Assembly: GCF_000472545.1 (NCBI RefSeq)
Contig: NZ_AWZV01000008.1
Coordinates: 1-64,000 of the forward strand
DNA length: 64,000 nt
Source of the DNA: Burkholderia sp. WSM2232
Lineage (GTDB): Bacteria > Pseudomonadota > Gammaproteobacteria > Burkholderiales > Burkholderiaceae
Reading direction: 5' to 3'
Shown: piece after piece, positions 57,822-64,000 of the stretch
How the letters are laid out: every line of letters begins with the position of its first letter
Numbering within the stretch: the first letter of the stretch is position 1
Made by a program: the position numbers and the translations under genes
Notes under the pieces: model-generated
Database searches by the model: none
What the model was told of the DNA's origin: nothing
Seen by the model: the letters and a program-made list of their open reading frames with translations, nothing else

Positions 57822-58112
57822 TCAAGATTCCTTTGCAGATGTGAAAGACGTGGCGCGAGCCACGTGTGCGGGATTGAGCGTTTATAGCACGCGAGGTTCC
57901 CCGCGCCCGCCGATGGTCCGCTACGGCGCCGGGTGAATCGAGTCGGGGCAAGGGCGGCGTGACGCAGCGCTGGGCGCCTGACATACCGCTCGCCGGGGCG
58001 AGTCGACGCGAGCCCCTTGCCTGCCCTACGCGCACACGCCACGCCCGACGGGCGGCGGCGAAGGGCGTAGGACAACGAGGCGCCCCGCGCGCCAGCGCCC
58101 GGCACAACCGGC

Positions 58113-58814
58113 TTAACGCGGCGGCAGCGCGCGCGAAGGATCAATCGAGCGCCCCTGATAGCGCAGCTCGAAATGCAGCATGACGCGGTTGGTGTCGGTG
58201 TCGCCGACTTCGGCGATCTTTTGTCCTTGCGCGACAGTGTCGCCTTCCTTCACGAGCAGCACGCGATTGTGCGCATACGCGGTCAGATACTCGGTATTGT
58301 GTTTCAGAATCAGCAGATTGCCGTAACCGCGCAGCCCGTTGCCTGCATAGACGACGGTGCCGGCCGCCGCCGCGACCACGGGTGTGCCGGCCGGGGCTGA
58401 AATGTCGATGCCCTTCGAGTTTCCGCCGTCGAAGCCGCGAATGACGTTGCCGCTGGTCGGCCACACGAGCGAAATAGACGAGGCCGGCGCGGCCGAAGCC
58501 GCATTGTCAGCCGGCGCGGGACGCGGCGCGGCCGCAGCGCTGCCGTTGCTGCGCACAGCGCCGCTCGTCGCGGGCGCGCCGCTGGGGGGCTCGACCCGCA
58601 GTACCTGTCCGACTTCGATGCTGTCCGGATTCGTCAGGTTGTTCCAGCGTGCGATGCTTTGCACCGACTGGCGGTGACTTCGCGCGATCTTCGACAGCGT
58701 GTCGCCCCGTTCGACGCGATAAAAACCCGGACCCACGGGCGCCGAGCCGCAGGCGGCTAGCAGCGCAATCAGCGAGACGCAGGCGAGTCTTTTGATCATT
58801 CTTGTTTCTGGCAT
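58113..58814 (-). CDS. nlpD: NlpD-like LysM/LytM divisome activator
   Basis: A 233-aa lipoprotein (lipobox LIALLAAC) with one LysM domain (about 30-75, YRVERGDTLSKIARSH) and a C-terminal LytM/M23 domain. The zinc ligands are degenerate (GIDISAPAG where active enzymes have HxxxD, and VMLHFELRYQG with only part of HxH), as in E. coli NlpD, which activates the amidase AmiC instead of cutting peptidoglycan itself. The closing KGIDI...GNGLRGYGNLLILKHN...SIDPSRALPPR closely follows NlpD. The start at 58814 has GAGG 5 bp upstream; the ATG five codons later is weaker. Confidence 0.85.
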   Translation of the reverse strand: MPETRMIKRLACVSLIALLAACGSAPVGPGFYRVERGDTLSKIARSHRQSVQSIARWNNLTNPDSIEVGQVLRVEPPSGAPATSGAVRSNGSAAAAPRPAPADNAASAAPASSISLVWPTSGNVIRGFDGGNSKGIDISAPAGTPVVAAAAGTVVYAGNGLRGYGNLLILKHNTEYLTAYAHNRVLLVKEGDTVAQGQKIAEVGDTDTNRVMLHFELRYQGRSIDPSRALPPR

Positions 58815-58939
58815 TGGACCTCGCAAAGCGCTGCCGCGCGCCGATCCCGATCACGCGGCAGGTAGATACAAAGCGTCCGATTCTAACGGTTTTGCGCCGC
58901 AGCATCGGGAAAACCAGCATTGCCTGCCGTCTGCGCCGC

Positions 58940-59848
58940 TCAGCGCAGCTTCGCGACCTGGATTCGCAACGCGGCCACTTCCGTCTTGCCCGGCTCGAGC
59001 CAGCGCAGTCCCATGCCGTTGTGGATCGCATCGGGCAGACCGAGCCACGGCTCCACGCAGTAGAAGTCCGACTCCGCCGCTTCGGTCCACGTCGTCACCG
59101 CGTACCAGGGCACCGAGTCCGGGCGGTTCAGGTCGATCGTAATTACGCGGTCGAGTCCCGGCGCGGTCAGCTTGACCGGCTGCGACGGCACGCCGGTCAG
59201 ACAGTGGAAGCGGTCGTGAATGCGCGCTTCGTCGAGCGTGTAGCGCGCTTCGCCGGGCTCCGCTGCACTGATCGAGCCGTCCGCCTGTTGAAAGCGCCGC
59301 GCGGTAGGCGGCAGTTCGAGCGATGTCTCGCTGCGCTGCGTGTGCGGCAGCGTGAAGTAGAAATGATGGCCGGCGTAATAGGGCAGCGCCGCGTCGCCGG
59401 TATTGGTAGTGGTAAGCGTGACCTCGAGCGTCCGGGCGTCGATCAGCGTATAGGCGGCTTCAAAGCGAAAGCCGAACGGATAGCCGCCGCGCGTCGCCCC
59501 GGTATCGGTCAGCACGAGGCGCAGGCCGGCGCCATGCACGTCCGCGTGCGCGTCGAAGGGCAGGTCGCGCGCGAAGCCGTGCATGGGCAGCTCGCGCACC
59601 GTGCCTTGCGCGTCGCGCCAGTAACCGATCTTGCCGTCCACGCGATGGCGGCCGAGAAACGGAAAGAGCAGCGGATTGCCGCCGCGAATGCGCGCAGGCT
59701 GGCTCCAGTCGGCGTGTTCGGGCCAGTGGATCACCTCTTCGCCGTCGATGATCCACGAAAGCAGACGGCCGCCGGCTTGCGGCGCGAAGCGGAGCACGGA
59801 GGCGTCCTGGGCGATTTCGAGAATGTCCTGCTGCGGTGAAAGAGGCAT
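58940..59848 (-). CDS. aldose 1-epimerase family protein
   Basis: A 302-aa galactose mutarotase-fold protein. Catalytic-region motifs are LPMHGFARDLPF, GDAALPYYAGHHFYF (His) and the late acid in FYCVEPWLGLPDAI. It interconverts sugar anomers; divergence from GalM and the absence of galactose genes leave the substrate open (YeaD-like hexose-phosphate epimerases are an alternative). Single gene, ATG at 59846-59848. Confidence 0.85.
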   Translation of the reverse strand: MPLSPQQDILEIAQDASVLRFAPQAGGRLLSWIIDGEEVIHWPEHADWSQPARIRGGNPLLFPFLGRHRVDGKIGYWRDAQGTVRELPMHGFARDLPFDAHADVHGAGLRLVLTDTGATRGGYPFGFRFEAAYTLIDARTLEVTLTTTNTGDAALPYYAGHHFYFTLPHTQRSETSLELPPTARRFQQADGSISAAEPGEARYTLDEARIHDRFHCLTGVPSQPVKLTAPGLDRVITIDLNRPDSVPWYAVTTWTEAAESDFYCVEPWLGLPDAIHNGMGLRWLEPGKTEVAALRIQVAKLR

Positions 59849-60114
59849 GGTCGATGGCGTGATGAGTCAATGGGAAGCCCGCGCGAGGCGGGCTGAAGAT
59901 GGTCCGGCAGTGGCGCGCCGAACCCGCGCCAACACGGCTTACGCCCGCGCGACGCGCGCGGCGAGCCGGCCGAGACGACGATTTTGCTCTGCTTTGCGCT
60001 ACGGGGAAACCCTTCTCGGGAAATTGCGAGTGTCGCGAGCGGCCGGTTGTTGCCGATAATCCGTCTCACTGCCCGGTGACATCTACCGCCGGGCGAGATC
60101 GCTCAGGAGGCGTC

Positions 60115-60201
60115 ATGGATCTCGCAATGGCAATGGGTGTCGCGCTTTTCGGCATGTTCACCGCAAGTACCGTTTATTTCTTCTACCAGCTCGAGCGCTG
60201 A
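60115..60201 (+). CDS. 28-aa single-helix membrane peptide
   Basis: A very short ORF, MDLAMAMGVALFGMFTASTV followed by YFFYQLER, with an excellent AGGAGG 4 bp before the ATG. It is one transmembrane helix with an acidic residue at the start and a charged QLER end. Size and form resemble the small subunits or regulators of membrane complexes (CydX/YbgT, KdpF class), but it matches none that I recognise. It stands alone between the epimerase and uppP genes. Confidence 0.6.
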   Translation: MDLAMAMGVALFGMFTASTVYFFYQLER

Positions 60202-60601
60202 TCCGCGCTTTGTGCGGCTGTTTAGCTCTGTGTCTGCTTGACCGCGCGCCTGCCGCGCGCGGCATACCGCAACGCAGGCGCGCTTCGCAGCCTGCAGTTT
60301 GCTCTCTCGCCTCGTGCGTTGCGCTTTGCGTTTCGTAAGCTTGACGCCTGGCCCGTTGCGCTGACTCTCAGCATTTCTGTTAGATGACTGAAAGGACTGC
60401 CGTGCGTCGGTGGCCCTGATCGTTGCGATTCGCGAAACGGGCGTTTCGCATCGTGACGCAGCGCGTCAAAATTTCCCCGAATGTGGCCCAAACGCTTGGC
60501 GCTGACTTTGCAGCCAGGCATAATCGGTGCGCCTTTTGACGCGCCGGGTAACTCGTTGTGCGGCGCGCTGTCCCCGACATCTTCCTTACAAGGACTGCCG
60601 C
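60202..60601. other. intergenic, 400 bp before uppP
   Basis: It contains a perfect palindrome GCGAAACG-GG-CGTTTCGC (60432-60449) that could be an operator or a small hairpin. No clear promoter consensus and no coding ORF. Confidence 0.45.
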
Positions 60602-61432
60602 GTGAATCTGTCGTTTCTGATCTTCCTGAGCGTGCTGCAAGGCGTGACCGAACTCTTCCCAGTGAGCAGTCTCGGCCATACGCTGCTGGTGCCTGCATTG
60701 TTCGGCATGCATATCGATAAACACGCGCCGCAGTTGCTGCCGTTTCTCGTCGCCTTGCACCTCGGTACGGCGTTCGCGTTGCTGTGGTACTTCCGCGAGC
60801 GGTGGTGCGCGCTCGTGCGCGGTTTCTTTTCGTCGCTCGGCGGACGCCGCAACGACGACGCGCACATGATGTGGGCGCTCATCATCGGTACGATCCCGGC
60901 CGGGCTCGTCGGTCTGCTGCTGGAAAAGCGGCTCGAGCGGATTTTTCACGACCTGCGTATCGTCGCGATCGCGCTGATCGTCAACGGCGTGCTGTTGTGG
61001 TTCGGCGACCGCCTGCAGCGCTCGCGCGCGCATCAGGCGCCGGAGAAAATGAATTTCCGCCAGGCGTTTTTCGTCGGTCTCGCGCAGGTCGGCGCGCTGA
61101 TCCCCGGCTTCTCGCGCAGCGGTCTCACGATGATTGCCGGCAACGCGGCCGGCCTCACCGCGGAGAAGGCCGCGGAATTCTCGTTCCTGCTAGGCACGCC
61201 GATCATTTTCGCGGCCGGGCTGCTCGAATTGCCGAAGCTCTTTCACGCGCCGGGCCAACTGGCGGACGCACTGCTCGGCGGCGTGCTGACCGCCGTCGCC
61301 GCCTATCTCAGCGTGCGTTTCCTCATGCGCTATTTCGAAGGCCGCGGGCGTCTCGCTTCGTTCGGTCTGTACTGCGTGATTGCGGGCGTCGTGTTCCTCG
61401 GCTGGTTCGCGCTGCATCCGCAACCGGTCTGA
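60602..61432 (+). CDS. uppP: undecaprenyl-diphosphate phosphatase
   Basis: A 276-aa integral membrane enzyme (BacA) recycling the lipid carrier for peptidoglycan and giving bacitracin tolerance. The two signature loops are [14 protein letters not shown] near residue 17 and [23 protein letters not shown] near 165. The start is GTG at 60602 with AAGGA upstream; an ATG far upstream is out of the family. About eight helices. Confidence 0.95.
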   Translation: MNLSFLIFLSVLQGVTELFPVSSLGHTLLVPALFGMHIDKHAPQLLPFLVALHLGTAFALLWYFRERWCALVRGFFSSLGGRRNDDAHMMWALIIGTIPAGLVGLLLEKRLERIFHDLRIVAIALIVNGVLLWFGDRLQRSRAHQAPEKMNFRQAFFVGLAQVGALIPGFSRSGLTMIAGNAAGLTAEKAAEFSFLLGTPIIFAAGLLELPKLFHAPGQLADALLGGVLTAVAAYLSVRFLMRYFEGRGRLASFGLYCVIAGVVFLGWFALHPQPV

Positions 61433-61479
61433 TAATCTCGGAATGTCCGCCGCGCTCTGCCGGGCGTGAAGCGATCGGT

Positions 61480-61485
61480 TATAAT
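61480..61485 (+). promoter_or_regulatory. promoter -10 of tRNA-Arg
   Basis: Consensus TATAAT followed by a GC-rich discriminator CCGGGCCC, the hallmark of stringently controlled stable-RNA promoters. A matching -35 is not evident. The tRNA begins 16 bp later. Confidence 0.65.
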
Positions 61486-61501
61486 CCGGGCCCAGCCTTG
61501 T

Positions 61502-61578
61502 GCGGCGGTAGCTCAATTGGATAGAGCACAGGTCTTCTAAACCTGAGGTTGTGAGTTCGATCCTCGCCCGCCGCGCCA
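61502..61578 (+). tRNA. tRNA-Arg (TCT)
   Basis: A 77-nt cloverleaf: acceptor GCGGCGG/CCGCCGC, D arm AGCTCAATTGGATAGAGC, anticodon loop CTTCTAA with TCT, T arm GTGAGTTCGATCCTCGC and an encoded CCA. Confidence 0.96.
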
Positions 61579-61591
61579 TTGCCTGCAGAAG

Positions 61592-61629
61592 AATCCCGTC
61601 TACCGCATCAACGGTGATGGGATTTTTTT
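61592..61629 (+). terminator. terminator after tRNA-Arg
   Basis: AATCCC/GGGATT outer stem with inner ACCG/CGGT, followed by seven T. Confidence 0.8.
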
Positions 61630-61645
61630 ATGTCCCGGGCACCCA

Positions 61646-61671
61646 ATAAAAAAGGGCAGCCGAAGCTGCCC
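61646..61671 (-). terminator. terminator after the phosphoesterase gene
   Basis: On the minus strand GGGCAGC, TTCG tetraloop, GCTGCCC, then TTTTTT. It faces the tRNA-Arg terminator. Confidence 0.93.
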
Positions 61672-61728
61672 GTCGAAAGCCGCCCGCGAAGGTGGCTGTT
61701 GCTTATCGTTGCTGTTCAACCATCGCTT

Positions 61729-63306
61729 TTAGTGCCGGATGTTCAGCGCAGCGGTCAGATCGCCCATCGGCTTGCCGCCGTTGGCGGTGAGCGCCGCGTC
61801 GCGTGCCGCGATGCCCGGCAGCGTCGGCAGCGAAAAGCGATGCGTAATGAAGCGCAAGATCGACGTCGTGTCGTATTGCGTGTGATCGACAAAACCCTTC
61901 TTCGCGAACGGCGAGACGATGAGCGCGGGAACGCGCGTACTGGGGCCCCAGCGGTCGGCCTTCGGCGGCGCGACGTGATCCCAGAAGCCGCCGTTTTCGT
62001 CGTACGTCACGACCACCAGCATGTTGTTCCACTGCGGGCTCTTCTGCAGATGCGAGATGACGTCGGCAATGTGCTGATCGCCCGAGGCGACGTCCGTGTA
62101 ACCCGGATGCTCGTTCAGGTTGCCCTGCGGCTTGTAGAACGTCACTTGCGGTAGCTTGCCGCTGTCGATCGCCTTGATGAACTCCGAGCCGCCTACGCCG
62201 CCGTCGAGCAGGTGCTGAGCGCGGTTCGCGGTGCCCGGCGCCAGATCCGCGAAATAGTTGAACGGCTGATGATGCGGCTGGAAGTTCGGCGTGCTCAGAT
62301 TCGCGCCGTAGATGACATTCGACGTGCCGTTTTGCGCCGCCGACAGCGCCGCGCCCCACGCGCCGCCATACCACGCCCAGGACACCTTGGCATTGTTCAG
62401 CAGATCGCCGATGTGAGTCTGCGTCTGCGCCGGCAAAGTAGTAGCCGCGGCCGGATCGGCGAGGTTGGCGTCGCCGCCCGCAGCCGCCTTGTTGCCGCTT
62501 GGCTGATACGGCGGCTGCATCGTGTTGACCGCGTAGAAGTCAGGCGTGAGGTTGCCCGACAGCACGAATTTCGACGGGCCGTTGAGCGCCGAAGCCGGCG
62601 AGTTCGACGCGAGCTTGAGCGTCACGCCGTCGCTTTCGACTGCCGAGATCGAGCCGGCCGCCGGGCTCTTGTCGGCGTTCGGGTAGACCGGCGTGCACGC
62701 GCACACGAGCCACTGGTGATTGAGGAACGAGCCGCCGAACGCGCCCATGAAGAAGTTGTCCGCGAGCGTGTATTGCTGGGCGATTTTCCACAGCGGCAGC
62801 TTGTCGGCATCGAGCGTGTAATGGCCCATGACGAGTCCGCCAGAATCGGCCCACGCAGCGAACTTGTCGTTCTTGCCGCCGTCGATCTGCATCTGGTTTT
62901 CATAGAAGCGGTGATACAGGTCGCGCGTCGTCGCGGTGATCGGCGTGTTGAAACCGTTGGGGTCGTCGATCGCGAACGGGCTGTTCGGCAAATTGGCCGT
63001 CATCGCTTGCGTGACGACCGGCGTCACGCCGGTCTGCGTGAGGCCGTTCCAGACCTGGGGCAGCGTGGCGAGCGTCGAGCCGTCGCGGTCCAACTGCTTC
63101 GCGGCCGCCGCACTGACGTTCTGCAGACCGTTCGCGCCCGGAAAATTGCCGTACAGGTTGTCGAAGCTGCGGTTTTCCGCGTAGATCACCACGACTGTCT
63201 TGATCGACGTGATGTCCGGCTGGGTGACTTCGTTGCCGCCGCATGCGTAAAGGGTGAGCGCTGCGGCGATCGCCAGCGGCGTCGCGCAGATCAGTTTCTT
63301 GTTCAT
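61729..63306 (-). CDS. secreted phosphoesterase / acid phosphatase (AcpA, PF04185 family)
   Basis: A 525-aa lipoprotein-type secreted enzyme (signal with LTLYAC) of the phospholipase C/AcpA phosphoesterase family. The metal/nucleophile region is VVVIYAENRSFDNLYGNFPG near residue 38; later ligands are in VVVTYDENGGFWDHVAPP and RVPALIVSPFAKKGFVDHTQYD. It hydrolyses phosphate esters outside the cytoplasm; phosphatase versus phospholipase activity cannot be told from sequence. The ATG at 63306 follows a (GA)8 tract that provides the purine-rich binding region. Pho-box-like repeats about 145-175 bp upstream suggest induction by phosphate starvation. Confidence 0.85.
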   Translation of the reverse strand: MNKKLICATPLAIAAALTLYACGGNEVTQPDITSIKTVVVIYAENRSFDNLYGNFPGANGLQNVSAAAAKQLDRDGSTLATLPQVWNGLTQTGVTPVVTQAMTANLPNSPFAIDDPNGFNTPITATTRDLYHRFYENQMQIDGGKNDKFAAWADSGGLVMGHYTLDADKLPLWKIAQQYTLADNFFMGAFGGSFLNHQWLVCACTPVYPNADKSPAAGSISAVESDGVTLKLASNSPASALNGPSKFVLSGNLTPDFYAVNTMQPPYQPSGNKAAAGGDANLADPAAATTLPAQTQTHIGDLLNNAKVSWAWYGGAWGAALSAAQNGTSNVIYGANLSTPNFQPHHQPFNYFADLAPGTANRAQHLLDGGVGGSEFIKAIDSGKLPQVTFYKPQGNLNEHPGYTDVASGDQHIADVISHLQKSPQWNNMLVVVTYDENGGFWDHVAPPKADRWGPSTRVPALIVSPFAKKGFVDHTQYDTTSILRFITHRFSLPTLPGIAARDAALTANGGKPMGDLTAALNIRH

Positions 63307-63315
63307 TGATGCAGT

Positions 63316-63331
63316 TCTCTCTCTCTCTCTC
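63316..63331 (-). repeat. (TC)8 microsatellite before the phosphoesterase start
   Basis: Eight TC units (GA on the coding strand) end 9 bp before the ATG and overlap the likely ribosome binding site. Confidence 0.92.
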
Positions 63332-63451
63332 GTTGGGGACGGGCCGAGTGCAGCGCCTCTCTGTGACCGCCCGCGAAAGTGTGGCGACATAATTTGACAG
63401 AACGATGTATTCATTACGGATCGCTTCTAGTCGACGATAGCCGTCGGCTGG

Positions 63452-63480
63452 ATGTCATTTCAACGACATACGAATGACAT
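63452..63480. promoter_or_regulatory. putative Pho box between phosphoesterase and peroxidase
   Basis: ATGTCAT (63452), ACGACAT (63463) and ATGACAT (63474) are spaced exactly 11 bp. Toward the phosphoesterase the half-sites read ATGTCAT, ATGTCGT, ATGACAT, and a -10-like TATCGT (63439-63434) begins 12 bp after the box. The box also ends 40 bp before the divergent peroxidase start. Confidence 0.65.
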
Positions 63481-63520
63481 ACGCTCGCGGACTTCGATAT
63501 CGCAGATTCACATCATTCAT

Positions 63521-64000
63521 ATGCGGCTCGGTCTGACGGGGATCCTGCACACAACAGCGCGTCTAACAGCGCGACAAGGCGCGAGGCCGGGGCCAGCGCA
63601 TCGAGCTTGCGCACGCCTGCTGACGGCGGCCTTCGGGGTCGTCGCAATGAGCGCGAGTCTCGCGGGCTGCAATTCCGGCGCTCCGGCGGCGGCAGCGCAG
63701 GCGGGTGCAAGCGGCGTGGGGGCGTTGGTGGAGAGGGGCGCGTTGGTGGAGAGGGGCGCGTCGGCGGTCCAGGCGGCGGCGCTCGATGCGGCTCGGCCCG
63801 TGGCGCTCAAGGTGGCGCATGAAACGCTTCACGACGCGGCTCATGAAACGCCTCGTGAAGCGGCTCACGACGCGGTGCAAGGCGGCCAGACGCGCGCGCA
63901 GGTCTACGAGGCCGTGCGCAGGATGACCGCGCTCGGCAAGCAGTTGTTCTTCGACCCTTCGTTATCCGGCTCGGGCAAGCTAGCGTGCGCGTCGTGCCAC
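63521..64000 (+). CDS. di-heme cytochrome c peroxidase (MauG/CcpA family), 5' part
   Basis: The first 160 codons of a periplasmic di-heme peroxidase, open to the right edge. The opening MTALGKQLFFDPSLSGSGKL followed by ACASCH (first CxxCH heme site, at the window end) is diagnostic. The preceding 120 residues contain a possible lipoprotein signal (MSASLAGC), then a repetitive Ala/Val/His region: two exact copies of LVERGA and a degenerate AHETxHDA/AHETPREA repeat. The N-terminal extension is unusual for this family. The start at 63521 is the first ATG of the frame, and no good ribosome binding site is seen. Confidence 0.78.
   Translation, partial: MRLGLTGILHTTARLTARQGARPGPAHRACARLLTAAFGVVAMSASLAGCNSGAPAAAAQAGASGVGALVERGALVERGASAVQAAALDAARPVALKVAHETLHDAAHETPREAAHDAVQGGQTRAQVYEAVRRMTALGKQLFFDPSLSGSGKLACASCH
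63721..63756 (+). repeat. 18-bp tandem duplication in the peroxidase gene
   Basis: GCGTTGGTGGAGAGGGGC occurs twice in tandem, encoding two ALVERG units, followed by a third partial GCG. Confidence 0.9.

Overview
The window reads as chromosomal housekeeping DNA of a Burkholderiaceae betaproteobacterium, most likely Paraburkholderia or Burkholderia. The grounds are high GC outside a few intergenic stretches, an EF-P with arginine at position 32 paired with EarP, the gene order carA-carB-greA-DUF4149-yhbY-rlmE-ftsH-folP-glmM-pstSCAB-phoU-phoBR-ppk1-ppx-olsB, and duplicated ABC exporters around trehalose genes. The species cannot be fixed from the sequence alone. I see no CRISPR array, prophage or antiphage island. 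The only mobile DNA is the end of an IS3-family element at the left edge.

Layout. 1-2.3 kb: IS end, an orphan sigma-54 response regulator, a CsbD-like stress protein. 2.5-7.1 kb: efp and earP, then divergent uvrC. 7.2-9.9 kb: pgsA, tRNA-Gly, tRNA-Cys, a TraB/GumN protein, an ElaA-type acetyltransferase. 10-12.1 kb: a minus-strand copper/cytochrome-oxidase assembly set (SCO, PCuAC, CtaG). 12.6-22.5 kb: otsB-otsA, two half-size ABC exporters, a GT4 glycosyltransferase and two membrane proteins. 23-28 kb: tRNA-Val, dnaQ, rnhA, a methyltransferase, gloB, mltD. 28.6-40.5 kb: carAB, greA, rlmE, ftsH, folP, glmM. 40.7-53.3 kb: the phosphate block, from pstS through phoR, then ppk1, ppx, olsB and sixA. 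53.7-64 kb: tRNA-Pro, several very small genes, a MATE transporter, DUF2288, an NlpD-like factor, an epimerase, uppP, tRNA-Arg, a secreted phosphoesterase and the start of a cytochrome c peroxidase.

The strongest pattern beyond gene names is a set of PhoB-type sites, all built from about 11-bp spaced GTCAT/GTCAC units. They lie before pstS, between ppk1 and ppx, before olsB, and between the secreted phosphoesterase and the peroxidase. A more degenerate five-unit array lies before the second ABC exporter. Together they suggest that phosphate uptake, polyphosphate turnover, phosphorus-free ornithine lipid synthesis and extracellular phosphate scavenging are controlled together from one neighbourhood. 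This is inference from motif spacing and has not been tested.

Other points worth attention are two small genes with good ribosome binding sites (a 58-aa membrane protein with a His/Met-rich tail and a 28-aa membrane peptide), and a gene-free AT-richer stretch at 56.5-57.5 kb that ends in a strong orphan terminator and may encode a small RNA. There are also repeat tracts in uvrC, in the ctaG tail, at the end of the GT4 gene, before the phosphoesterase and in the peroxidase N-terminus.
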